From positions 3,412 to 37,036 of the forward strand of contig DARY01000028.1 in the NCBI GenBank assembly GCA_002503545.1: DNA of 33,625 nt. The letters are read 5' to 3'. Under the pieces are notes generated by a model that saw nothing but the letters and a program-made list of their open reading frames with translations, made no database searches and was not told the DNA's origin. Source of the DNA: Candidatus Methanomethylophilus sp. UBA78 (GTDB lineage: Archaea > Thermoplasmatota > Thermoplasmata > Methanomassiliicoccales > Methanomethylophilaceae). The stretch's first letter is position 1. Each line of letters begins with the position of its first letter. The position numbers and the translations under genes are program-made. This document shows, in pieces, positions 1-7,716 of the stretch.

Positions 1-260
1 ATTTCCAATCCTGCCATTCTGGTATTGTCAGATAATGAGCATATACGTTCGAACGTCAGAATGCGGCAGTCTTTGATGAGGTCCGACTTTATTATTTCGT
101 CAGACAGGTGACAAAGACGTCGGTGGAGGACCGCCGTTATGACTGTTATGAAACAAGCCCTCTCATATCAGTTGAAAGGACGTTGATGACGAACCGATTG
201 CCTCCGAAGAGGTGTGAGACCCCATACATCAAGTACTGCATCGGCATAACCGCTTGTGTT
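1..260. other. Left edge, no convincing gene
   Basis: I see no recognisable gene in these 260 bases. The + strand is open from base 1 to a TGA at 109-111, about 36 codons, so the tail of an upstream gene is possible, but the translation is not recognisable. Base composition is lower in GC than the genes that follow. The acetyltransferase frame is open back to a start at 108, but residues coded before 261 look unlike its family, so I treat this as upstream sequence. Confidence 0.3.
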
Positions 261-755
261 ATGGCCGATATCCAGTTGATCGACAGGGGAGGCGCCGGCG
301 GACTGCATGCATTCGCCCGTCCCATATGGGCGGAGGTGTTCGGGCCGATGCTGCCGGGAGGGCCCGCCGAGGCGGAGTACTTCTTCGAATCGTGGCAGTC
401 CGAAGACGGCATAAAGAAAGCGATGGACGACGGTTTCCTCTACTGGTACATGACGGACGGCGGCAGGAGGGTCGGCTACTTCGCCGCACGGGCGGAGGGG
501 GAGAGGCTCTTCATAAGCAAATGCTACCTCGCGAAAGGGGAGCGTGGCAGGGGCCTGGGTTCCGAGATGATACGCGCGATGCTGGAATACGGGAGGGGGC
601 AGGGCTGCACCTCCGCCTATCTGCACGTCAACGTCAGGAACGCGGATGCGATAAGGGCGTACGAGAGGAACGGCTTCGTCAGGATATACCGCGAGATCCG
701 CGACCGGGGCAACGGGTTCGCGACGGACGACTTCGTGATGTCCCGGGAGATCTGA
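261..755 (+). CDS. GNAT family N-acetyltransferase
   Basis: This 164-residue protein has the single-domain GNAT layout. The acetyl-CoA pyrophosphate-binding loop is visible as GERGRGLGSEMI, followed by LHVNVRNADAIRAYERNGF, the usual last helix and strand of the fold. The family moves an acetyl group from acetyl-CoA to an amine on a small molecule, peptide or protein; the substrate cannot be read here. I start it at the ATG at 261 (MADIQLID), because this gives a normal GNAT length. The frame is open further upstream to 108, but that part has different codon use. The stop is separated by one base from the start of the radical SAM gene, so the two are probably co-transcribed and translationally coupled. 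Confidence 0.85.
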   Translation: MADIQLIDRGGAGGLHAFARPIWAEVFGPMLPGGPAEAEYFFESWQSEDGIKKAMDDGFLYWYMTDGGRRVGYFAARAEGERLFISKCYLAKGERGRGLGSEMIRAMLEYGRGQGCTSAYLHVNVRNADAIRAYERNGFVRIYREIRDRGNGFATDDFVMSREI

Positions 756-756
756 G

Positions 757-2472
757 ATGTTCATACCGACCACGGCCGCCGAGGTGAGGGAGAGGGGGTG
801 GGACGCCCTCGACGTGATCATCGTATCGGGCGACACCTACATCGACTCGTCCTACAACGGCGCCGCAGTCATCGGGCACTGGCTCATCGACAACGGTTTC
901 CGCACCGGCATAATATGCCAGCCGAACGTGTCCGACGGTTCGGACATAACCCGCCTCGGCACCCCCGGGCTCTTCTGGTCGGTCACGGCGGGCTGCGTCG
1001 ACTCCATGGTGGCCAACTACACCCCCACCGGGAAGTTCCGCAAGGACGACGACTTCACCCCGGGAGGGATAAACGACAGGCGTCCGGACCGCGCCTGCAT
1101 CGTCTACTCCAACCTGATCCGCAGGTTCGCCAAGGGGAGGCCCGTGGTCCTCGGGGGCATAGAGGCCAGCCTCCGCAGGGCCGTCCACTACGACGCCTGG
1201 TCCGACTCGCTCCGCCGCAGCATCCTCTTCGACGCCAAGGCGGATGCGCTCACCTACGGCATGGCGGAGCTCTCCAATCTGCAGCTGGCACAGTGCATGA
1301 GGGACGGGAGGGACTGGGGTTCCGTCAGGGGCATCTGCCGCATAGGGAAGGAGGTGCCGGAGGGTTACCTCGAGATGCCCTCCTACGAGGAGTGCACGGC
1401 CTCCAAGAGCGAGTTCTCGCGGGCGTTCAGGATGTTCTACGAGAACTGCGACCCGGTGACGGCGTCCGGTCTGGCACAGCGGCACGGCGACCGCTACATG
1501 ATCCAGAACCCGCCGCAGAGGTGCCTGACGACGGAGGAGCTGGACCGCGTGCACATGCTGGATTACGAGGACGCCGTCCATCCGTTCTACGCGAGGGAGG
1601 GGGCGGTGAAGGCCATGGACACCATCAAGAACTCCATCACCACCCACCGCGGGTGCTACGGGGAATGCTCCTTCTGCGCCATAGCCGTCCACCAGGGGAG
1701 GACCGTCGTCTCCCGCAGCGCCGACTCCGTGGTGAGGGAGGCGGAGAGGATCGCCTCCCGCCCGGGGTTCAACGGCATCATCTACGACGTGGGCGGTCCG
1801 ACCGCCAACATGTACGGGATCGAATGTGCCAGGAAGAAGGAGAAGGGGGCCTGCAGGGACAGGAGGTGCCTGTATCCCAGACCGTGCCCGTCCCTGCACG
1901 TGGACCATTCGGGGCAGATCGCCCTGCTGGAACGTCTGAAGGCCGTCCCCGGGGTCAGGAAGGTGTTCGTGACCTCCGGCATACGCCACGACATGGTCGT
2001 CTTCGACGACGGGCACGGACAGGACTACGTCGACTGCATAGTCGGGGACCATGTGTCGGGGCAGCTGAAGATCGCCCCCGAGCACGTCTCCGCCGAGGTC
2101 CTCCAGCTCATGGGGAAACCGGGCCCCAACGTGCTGCTGGACTTCAAGGACATGTTCGACGAGTCGAACCGCAGGCAGGGGAAGGAGCAGTTCCTCACCT
2201 ACTACTTCATGGCCGCCCATCCGGGCTGCGGCAACCGCGCCATGGAGGAGCTCGGCGACTTCGTCCACCGGGAGCTGAGGACCAACCCCGAACAGGTGCA
2301 GATATTCACGCCCACCCCCTCCACGGTCTCCTCCCTGATGTACTACACCAGGAGGGACTACGACGACGAGAGGAACGTCTGGTCCGAGCACGTGCCGCAG
2401 CTGAAGCAGCGTCAGAAGGACATAGTCGTTAAGGGGACGCACGGGAGGGGACCTCCCGCCGGGAGACGCTGA
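757..2472 (+). CDS. ygiQ: YgiQ-type radical SAM protein (UPF0313)
   Basis: The 571-residue product matches the YgiQ family in length and order. An N-terminal region (MFIPTTAAEVRERGWD, then DTYIDSSYNGAAVIGHWL) is followed by the radical SAM domain. The cluster motif CxxxCxxC is CYGECSFC at residues 300-307, directly after TTHRG, as in the family. Downstream lie KIAPEH and a C-terminal region beginning QVQIFTPTPSTVSSLMYYT. The family binds a 4Fe-4S cluster and S-adenosylmethionine, but its reaction is unknown. The ATG lies one base after the acetyltransferase stop. The TGA at 2470-2472 abuts the stop of the convergent aldo/keto reductase with no spacer. Confidence 0.93.
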   Translation: MFIPTTAAEVRERGWDALDVIIVSGDTYIDSSYNGAAVIGHWLIDNGFRTGIICQPNVSDGSDITRLGTPGLFWSVTAGCVDSMVANYTPTGKFRKDDDFTPGGINDRRPDRACIVYSNLIRRFAKGRPVVLGGIEASLRRAVHYDAWSDSLRRSILFDAKADALTYGMAELSNLQLAQCMRDGRDWGSVRGICRIGKEVPEGYLEMPSYEECTASKSEFSRAFRMFYENCDPVTASGLAQRHGDRYMIQNPPQRCLTTEELDRVHMLDYEDAVHPFYAREGAVKAMDTIKNSITTHRGCYGECSFCAIAVHQGRTVVSRSADSVVREAERIASRPGFNGIIYDVGGPTANMYGIECARKKEKGACRDRRCLYPRPCPSLHVDHSGQIALLERLKAVPGVRKVFVTSGIRHDMVVFDDGHGQDYVDCIVGDHVSGQLKIAPEHVSAEVLQLMGKPGPNVLLDFKDMFDESNRRQGKEQFLTYYFMAAHPGCGNRAMEELGDFVHRELRTNPEQVQIFTPTPSTVSSLMYYTRRDYDDERNVWSEHVPQLKQRQKDIVVKGTHGRGPPAGRR

Positions 2473-3621
2473 TCAGCTGTTGGACGGGAGTTTCGCGAGG
2501 ATCTTCACGAAATCCCTCATCACGCCGGCGACGGCGATCTGCTGGGGGCAGACCCTCTCGCATCTGCCGCACCCGATGCAGTCGGACGGCTTCTTGCCGC
2601 GGGGGAGGGCCGCGACGCCCATGGGGGCGATGAAACCGCCCTTGGAGAACCGGTGCTCGTTGTAGAGGTCTATGATGGTCGGGATGTCCAGCCCGACCGG
2701 GCAGTGGGAGGTGCAGTACCTGCAGGAGGTGCAGGGGACGAGGCTGCTCCTCAGCAGGTCGTCCACCACCGACATGAGGACCTCCATCTCCCGGCCGCTG
2801 AGGGGTTCCTCCCTCTCGAACAGGGCGATCTTCTCCTCCGTCTGCGCCATGTCGCTGACCCCCGTCAGGACGGTGGTGACCTCGGGGAAGGACTGCAGGA
2901 AGCGGAAGGCCCACCGGACGGCGCCGTCGTCCGGGCGCAGCTCCCTGAGCCTGTCCATGAAGGGCTCCGTCAGGGAGATTATCTTCCCTCCGCGGAGCGG
3001 TTCCATCACCCACACCGGTATGCCGGCCCCGGCCAGGTACTCCAGCTTCCTCTTGGCGTCCTGCATCCTGTAGTCGATGTAGTTGAGCTGGATCTGGCAG
3101 AACTCCATCTCCTTCCCGTAGGCGTCCAGGAAGCGGACCATGTTGGCGAAGTTGCTGTGGCAGGAGAACCCCAGGTGCCTTATCTTCCCGGCCTTCTTCA
3201 TCTCCACGAAATAGGGCACTATGCCGTACTTGGGGTCCAGGTACTGCTCGATGTTGGTCTCGCAGACGTTGTGTATGAGGTAGAAGTCGAAGTAGTCCAC
3301 CCCGCACTTCCTGAGCTGCTCCTCGAATATCTCGCGGGGCTTCGTCATGTTGGAGAGGTCGTACCCGGGGAACTTGTCGGCGAGGAAGAAGCTGTCGCGC
3401 GGGTATTTGCCGAGGATCTCCCCCATCACCCTCTCGGACCTGCCTCCGTGGTAGCCCCAGGCGGTGTCGTAGTAGTTCACTCCCTGGGACATGCAGTACT
3501 CCACCAGCTCCGCCGTCTTCTCCTCATCCACGTCGGAGTTGTCCCCGCTCCTGAGCGGCAGGCGCATGGCGCCGAAGGCCATGCCCGAAATCCTCAGTCC
3601 CTTGAAATCCCTGTATATCAT
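2473..3621 (-). CDS. Aldo/keto reductase with C-terminal 2x[4Fe-4S] ferredoxin domain
   Basis: This is a 382-residue oxidoreductase. Residues 1 to about 270 form an aldo/keto reductase barrel with the catalytic tetrad visible: D52 and Y57 in DTAWGYHGG, K83 in LADKFPG and H117 in YLIHN. The C-terminal 100 residues carry two ferredoxin motifs, CTSCRYCTSHCP and CIGCGRCERVCP, each suited to one 4Fe-4S cluster. This architecture is common in anaerobic bacteria and archaea and suggests electron exchange with a ferredoxin-type carrier rather than NADPH alone. The substrate is unknown. The gene converges on the radical SAM gene and diverges from the SprT-like gene, from which it is separated by about 150 bases with A/T-rich promoter sequence. 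Confidence 0.93.
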   Translation of the reverse strand: MIYRDFKGLRISGMAFGAMRLPLRSGDNSDVDEEKTAELVEYCMSQGVNYYDTAWGYHGGRSERVMGEILGKYPRDSFFLADKFPGYDLSNMTKPREIFEEQLRKCGVDYFDFYLIHNVCETNIEQYLDPKYGIVPYFVEMKKAGKIRHLGFSCHSNFANMVRFLDAYGKEMEFCQIQLNYIDYRMQDAKRKLEYLAGAGIPVWVMEPLRGGKIISLTEPFMDRLRELRPDDGAVRWAFRFLQSFPEVTTVLTGVSDMAQTEEKIALFEREEPLSGREMEVLMSVVDDLLRSSLVPCTSCRYCTSHCPVGLDIPTIIDLYNEHRFSKGGFIAPMGVAALPRGKKPSDCIGCGRCERVCPQQIAVAGVMRDFVKILAKLPSNS

Positions 3622-3771
3622 GACATGCGCCTCCGGTCCCTCCGGGGAGGGCCGATACCGATACCACTCCGATTGGGTCGGATGGTATTTTATGTTTTAG
3701 ACCGGGCCGGCCGCTGCCGTTTTATGGTATTGTTCGCATTGCCGTCCCGACAACGGAGGCCGGGACGGGGA
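3622..3771. promoter_or_regulatory. Divergent promoter region
   Basis: This spacer lies between the start of the aldo/keto reductase (-) and the SprT-like gene (+). An A/T-rich core at about 3681-3697 can be read as a TATA box on either strand. A second candidate for the + gene is TTTTATGG near 3720, about 50 bases before its ATG. A short direct repeat (CGATACCGATACC) lies at about 3651-3664. Assignment is from composition and spacing only. Confidence 0.4.
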
Positions 3772-4485
3772 ATGGACGGGAAGGAACAGCGTCTCCTGGC
3801 GATCGCCAACTCCGCGGCCCTGCGCCGCGGGACGGAGGTCGGGGAGGCCAGATTCAGCAGGGGCGGGCGCTTCGCCTACCGCTGGCGCATGGACGGCAGG
3901 AGGATAGCCGTGCTGTACGTCACGGACTATCTCGACGAGGCCCCCGACCGGGCCCTCCTGGAGTTCATGGAGGGGGTCATGGACTCGGTGCGCGGCGGGA
4001 CGGCGCGGTTCGGGAGCGCCTTCATGGAGTACATCACCTCGGACGCCTTCATCCTCCGCAAGAGGCCCGTGTTCCTGAGGAGGAGCAGGAACATCGCCCG
4101 CACGGACGCCGGCAGGCACAGGAACATATACGATGCGGCCCAGAGGCTCCTCGACGCGGGGCTGATCTCCCCGGAGGACCTGGACTGCACCTACTTCACC
4201 TGGACGTCCGCCCCCAACTACACGCGTCTGGGGTACTGCCACCAGATGTTCAGGGTCGTGGCCGTCTCGTCCGTCCTCGACGACCCGGCCGTCCCCGAGT
4301 ACGTGTTCGATTTCGTCGTCTACCACGAGTGCCTCCATCTGAGGCAGGGTTACCGTCCCTTCGACCGCCGTCCCCACGACGCGGCCTTCCGCCGTCAGGA
4401 GAAGCTGTATCCGAGATACGCCGAGGCGGAGGCCTACATGAAGCGGTTCCCGGCGATGGGGAGGGGCCGCCGCTCGGGAAAATAA
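3772..4485 (+). CDS. SprT/YgjP-like zinc metalloprotease
   Basis: The 237-residue product ends in a zinc-peptidase domain. The HExxH motif is H185-E186-C-L-H189 (YHECLHLRQG), and a third likely zinc ligand is H202 in RRPHDAAFR, the spacing seen in YgjP/SprT-type (WLM-like) domains. The N-terminal 170 residues are basic and not clearly assignable. I chose the ATG at 3772 because upstream codons in the same frame are antisense to the aldo/keto reductase gene. Related proteins cleave protein-DNA crosslinks or have unknown targets; which applies here cannot be read. There is no signal peptide, so it is probably cytosolic. The stop is 42 bases before arsR. Confidence 0.75.
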   Translation: MDGKEQRLLAIANSAALRRGTEVGEARFSRGGRFAYRWRMDGRRIAVLYVTDYLDEAPDRALLEFMEGVMDSVRGGTARFGSAFMEYITSDAFILRKRPVFLRRSRNIARTDAGRHRNIYDAAQRLLDAGLISPEDLDCTYFTWTSAPNYTRLGYCHQMFRVVAVSSVLDDPAVPEYVFDFVVYHECLHLRQGYRPFDRRPHDAAFRRQEKLYPRYAEAEAYMKRFPAMGRGRRSGK

Positions 4486-4527
4486 GATAAGTCCGGCGGA
4501 TATACCGTACTGCGAAAAGGTGGTCTG

Positions 4528-4818
4528 ATGGATTCGGAAGTTTTCAAGGCGCTCTCGGACGGGAACCGCCTGACGATCCTCGGGATGCTCGTCAACGGGG
4601 AGATATGCGCCTGCAAGATACTCGAGGCGCTCAGCATCACCCAGCCCACGCTCTCCCACCACATGAAGGTCCTCCAGCAGTGCGGTCTGGTGTCCGCCCG
4701 GAAGGTGGGGCAGTGGTCCTACTACTCCATAAACAGGCCGAGGCTGTCCGAGGTCGCGGAGTTCTTCGAGGGAATGCTCAGGGACCTGCCGGACGGCAGG
4801 CCGATAGTGCCCGAGTGA
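4528..4818 (+). CDS. arsR: ArsR family metal(loid)-responsive repressor
   Basis: This 96-residue winged-helix protein has the ArsR/SmtB layout. The recognition helix is SITQPTLSHHMKVLQQCGLV, followed by the wing ARKVGQWSYYSI. Just before the DNA-binding helices is E25-I-C27-A-C29-K, which corresponds to the ELCVCDL cysteine pair that binds As(III) in classical ArsR, so arsenite or antimonite is the likely inducer. The start is set by AGGTGG at 4518-4523. A TATA-like GATATACC lies about 26 bases before the ATG. The gene is followed after 55 bases by arsM, whose promoter carries a palindrome that this repressor probably binds. Confidence 0.9.
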   Translation: MDSEVFKALSDGNRLTILGMLVNGEICACKILEALSITQPTLSHHMKVLQQCGLVSARKVGQWSYYSINRPRLSEVAEFFEGMLRDLPDGRPIVPE

Positions 4819-4831
4819 GACCGTCCCAAAC

Positions 4832-4865
4832 ATAGACCAATGTCTATATAGTCGATTGTCTATAT
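4832..4865 (+). promoter_or_regulatory. arsM promoter with probable ArsR operator
   Basis: A perfect 6-bp inverted repeat with a 4-base spacer, ATAGAC-CAAT-GTCTAT, occupies 4832-4847. The right half runs into CTATATA (4844-4850), a TATA box centred about 27 bases before the arsM ATG. A further half-site, TTGTCTATAT, follows at about 4856-4865. A repressor on this site would cover the TATA box and the expected transcription start. ArsR as the binder is inferred from the adjacent gene. Confidence 0.6.
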
Positions 4866-4873
4866 GAGCATCC

Positions 4874-5938
4874 ATGAGCGAAGAAGACCGTCGGAACGAC
4901 GAGATCAGGAAGGATGTCCGCGACTACTACGGCAGGGAACTGCAGGGCAGCAGGGACCTGAAGACGAACGCATGCTGCTGCTCCGGCAGGGCGGAAGGCG
5001 AGGTCGCGGAGGCGCTCGCCCTCATAGACGGCGAGATCCTGGACAGGTTCTACGGATGCGGGTCCCCCATCCCTCCCCTGCTCAAGGGGATGACCGTGCT
5101 CGACCTCGGATGCGGTACCGGCAGGGACGTCTACGTTGCCTCCCGGCTCGTGGGGGAGTCCGGGCGCGTCATCGGCGTCGACATGACCCCCGAGCAGCTG
5201 GAGGTGGCCGAGAGGCACCTGGATTCCCAGATGAAGAGGTTCGGGTACGGGAAGCCCAACGTGGAGTTCCTCCGCGGCTACATAGAGGACCTCGGGAGCC
5301 TCGGGATCGGGGACGGCTCGGTGGACGTGGTCATCTCGAACTGCGTGATCAACCTGTCCCCCGACAAGGAGAAGGTCTTCTCCGAGATATTCCGCGTACT
5401 GAAGAAGGGCGGGGAGCTGTACTTCTCGGACGTCTTCGCGGACAGGCGCGTCCCCGATTCCGTCTACCGCGATCCGGTGCTCCACGGGGAGTGCCTGGGC
5501 GGCGCCATGTACGTGGAGGATTTCCGCAGGCTCATGAACAGGGTCGGCTTCGCCGATTTCAGGTACACTTCCTCCTCCCCCGTGACGATCTCCAACGATG
5601 CGGTCAGGGTCCTGGTCGGCGACGCCCGCTTCACCTCGATGACGGTGAGGGCGTTCAAGGTCGACGGGCTCGAGGACATCTGCGAGGATTACGGCCAGGC
5701 CGCGGCTTACTTGGGCACCATACCCGGCCATCCCGACTACTTCGACCTCGACGACCACCACCGCTTCAGAAGGGGCGAGTGGAAGAAGGTCTGCGGCAAC
5801 ACGGCGGCCATGATCTCCGGTTCGAGGTACGCGTCCGCCTTCGCCGTCAGCGGGGACAGGAGCGTCCACCGCGGGAAGTTCGACGGATGCGGCGAAAGGG
5901 AGCCCGACTCCTGCGGCTCCGGATGCTGCTGCCGCTGA
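4874..5938 (+). CDS. arsM: Arsenite S-adenosylmethionine methyltransferase ArsM
   Basis: The 354-residue enzyme methylates As(III) with S-adenosylmethionine. The SAM-binding motif I is VLDLGCGTGRDVYVAS, followed by the acidic strand GVDMTPEQLEVAE. The family's conserved arsenic-binding cysteines have counterparts at C34-C36 (NACCC), C62 (YGCGSP), C157 (SNCVINLS) and C207 (GECLGG). The C-terminal third is the usual ArsM extension and ends in a cysteine-rich tail, CGSGCCCR, which may bind metalloid too. The ATG lies about 27 bases from a TATA box that overlaps the operator-like palindrome, so the mRNA is probably leaderless and arsenite-induced. It forms a compact arsenic unit with arsR; no arsenite pump is adjacent. 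Confidence 0.93.
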   Translation: MSEEDRRNDEIRKDVRDYYGRELQGSRDLKTNACCCSGRAEGEVAEALALIDGEILDRFYGCGSPIPPLLKGMTVLDLGCGTGRDVYVASRLVGESGRVIGVDMTPEQLEVAERHLDSQMKRFGYGKPNVEFLRGYIEDLGSLGIGDGSVDVVISNCVINLSPDKEKVFSEIFRVLKKGGELYFSDVFADRRVPDSVYRDPVLHGECLGGAMYVEDFRRLMNRVGFADFRYTSSSPVTISNDAVRVLVGDARFTSMTVRAFKVDGLEDICEDYGQAAAYLGTIPGHPDYFDLDDHHRFRRGEWKKVCGNTAAMISGSRYASAFAVSGDRSVHRGKFDGCGEREPDSCGSGCCCR

Positions 5939-5949
5939 CCTCCCGCCGG

Positions 5950-5976
5950 TGCGGACGGTCCCGGCGGCCGTCCGCA
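5950..5976 (+). terminator. Hairpin after arsM
   Basis: A perfect 9-bp stem TGCGGACGG / CCGTCCGCA with a 9-base loop sits 11 bases after the arsM stop. No T-run follows, so it may act as an mRNA 3' stabiliser or as a shared end with the convergent transposase gene. Confidence 0.5.
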
Positions 5977-5992
5977 TTCGTCCGGCTCAGAC

Positions 5993-7555
5993 TCATCTCG
6001 GCGGCCGGTTCTTGGTGCGCATGGCGGCCGTCGGAGGGGACATACCCAGCTTCTCGAACATCTCCTTCAGGGCCGGGGTGGCCCTGGTCACGGAGTACGT
6101 CCCGTTGACCCAGTACGATTTCATGGTAGATGCCTCGGAGATGACGTCCAGGTAGTTCATCTCCTCCCTGAGGCCGGAGACTTCCACGAGGTTTATCAGC
6201 GCGGTCTTCATTATCATCGATACGAACTCCCCCATGAACGAGGCCAGCGCCATCTCATTGGAGGGGAACAGCCCGGACCCCTCCTGGAGGTCCGTGCGGA
6301 AGATGTTGACGTCCTGTTCGAACCGGTCCATGTTCCTGGAGATCCTCAGGATGTCCTTCAGGCCGTATTCCGAGTTGGTGACCACCACGGATTTTCCGAA
6401 GGAGTATTCCATCCTGTAAATCTCGTCCAGGTTGCGGGTGACGACCACCGAACCGTCCTCGCCCCTCTCGAGCTTGAAGAACCTCCTGAGGTCGACCAGA
6501 CCGTAGTTGTCCTCCAGGCGCTTCTCCAGGGTCTTGCTCCATTTCAGTTTGGAGACCGTGCTCTCGAACTGCTCCAGCTTGGTGTAGAACGATATCAGGG
6601 CCTCCTCCCTGTCCCGGGTGTTGTCGAGTATCGTGACCTTGCAGCGGTTGAGACCGAACTCCCATTCTAGGGTATGGTATTTGTACACTGTCTCATCGTA
6701 GATCATGGTTTCGAACACGTTCATGTCGGTGCAGGCGAACATCATCTTCGTGAAGAACTCGGAGCCGCTGTTCAGTATGATGATGGTGTCGTATCCGGGA
6801 CCGAGGAAATGGCCGATCTGGCTCTCCTTGTATGATTTGTCGTTCAGGAAGAACGTGACGTTCTTGGCCCGCATGTCCTTGAGGTCGTCGCACACCGTCT
6901 TCATGGACACGGCATCCGCTCCCGAGTACTGCGCCATCCTGAAGTAGTAGGGCAGACGGGAGGTCTCGTCGATGGCCAGGAAGATGCTCTTCTGGGGGAA
7001 CTCGTTGAATCTGAAATGGTTCTCCTTGCCGAACAGTTTGTAGTACTTCAGAGGAGGGATCATGGTCTCGATGTCGAACACGATGGAGTCGCCGCCCGGT
7101 GAAAAGGTATCGAAAAGCTTGACTCTGTCCTGATATGCGGACATCAGTACCTTGAAGCATCCCTCGAGGGTGAGGAGCTTGCTGTCCACGGGGAAACCGA
7201 AGAAATCCGGGAGGATGGATGCTTTCGTACTGTAAGTGGTCTGCATCGGGAGGCAGTTGCGCAGGCATCTGCCGATGGAATAGGAGAAGAGGTGCTGGGT
7301 CGTCTCCTCGCCGTATATCTTGCACATCGCATCCCACAGGCCGATCCTCCGGCAGACGTTATGCATGAGGTAGTACTCCCCCATGTTCTTGGATATCACC
7401 TCCGTCTCGCCGGAGGCCAGGAGGTTCCCCTTCTCGTCGCACTTGCCTATGTACTTCCTTTTCTGCCTGGAACTTTTGGTCTCCGGGTTCCATTCGGAGG
7501 TCACTTCATACAGGTAATAGTTGTTACGTATCTTCTGTACTACGTTATACGACAT
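5993..7555 (-). CDS. IS4/IS1634-like DDE transposase
   Basis: This intact 520-residue frame resembles IS1634/IS4-group transposases. It opens with a basic N-terminus (YLYEVTSEWNPETKSSRQKR, then KYIGKCDEKGN), typical of that group. SIVFDIETM near D161 fits the first catalytic aspartate, and VTFFLNDKSYKES fits the second. The last acidic residue cannot be assigned with confidence. I chose the ATG at 7555 because a TATA-like GTTATTAATAAT lies about 26 bases before it; an upstream ATG at 7648 would put that box inside the gene. GC content is lower than the neighbours, as expected for transferred DNA. I could not find matching terminal inverted repeats or a target duplication, so this may be a remnant or a fixed copy. 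Confidence 0.7.
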   Translation of the reverse strand: MSYNVVQKIRNNYYLYEVTSEWNPETKSSRQKRKYIGKCDEKGNLLASGETEVISKNMGEYYLMHNVCRRIGLWDAMCKIYGEETTQHLFSYSIGRCLRNCLPMQTTYSTKASILPDFFGFPVDSKLLTLEGCFKVLMSAYQDRVKLFDTFSPGGDSIVFDIETMIPPLKYYKLFGKENHFRFNEFPQKSIFLAIDETSRLPYYFRMAQYSGADAVSMKTVCDDLKDMRAKNVTFFLNDKSYKESQIGHFLGPGYDTIIILNSGSEFFTKMMFACTDMNVFETMIYDETVYKYHTLEWEFGLNRCKVTILDNTRDREEALISFYTKLEQFESTVSKLKWSKTLEKRLEDNYGLVDLRRFFKLERGEDGSVVVTRNLDEIYRMEYSFGKSVVVTNSEYGLKDILRISRNMDRFEQDVNIFRTDLQEGSGLFPSNEMALASFMGEFVSMIMKTALINLVEVSGLREEMNYLDVISEASTMKSYWVNGTYSVTRATPALKEMFEKLGMSPPTAAMRTKNRPPR

Positions 7556-7716
7556 AGTATGAAATTTTCTTAAAGTTATTAATAATGTTCGTTCGATTTT
7601 ACTATCAGCCAGATTGTTGTTATAACTAGTTATTAAAATTACTTTCATGATATCTTTCAGGGATTTTTTATATTACCATGGATGGGTACAATTCGACAAC
7701 ATTCGGAGATGACTGA
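7556..7716. promoter_or_regulatory. AT-rich divergent promoter region
   Basis: For the transposase (-), the TATA-like box is at 7575-7586. For the corrinoid fusion (+), TTTATAT at 7667-7673 is a good TATA box and GGAGATGA at 7705-7712 is a Shine-Dalgarno sequence 4-8 bases before the ATG, giving a short leader. Between them lies the 12-bp palindrome ATAACTAGTTAT (7622-7633), a possible regulator site or insertion-sequence end. No gene is seen here. Confidence 0.55.

Noticed and set aside
679..2442. Long minus-strand frame (587 codons) opposite the YgiQ gene
   Set aside because: It is rich in Val, Gly, Pro and Arg and lacks any domain, as expected from the complement of a GC-rich gene. The + strand product is a complete radical SAM protein.
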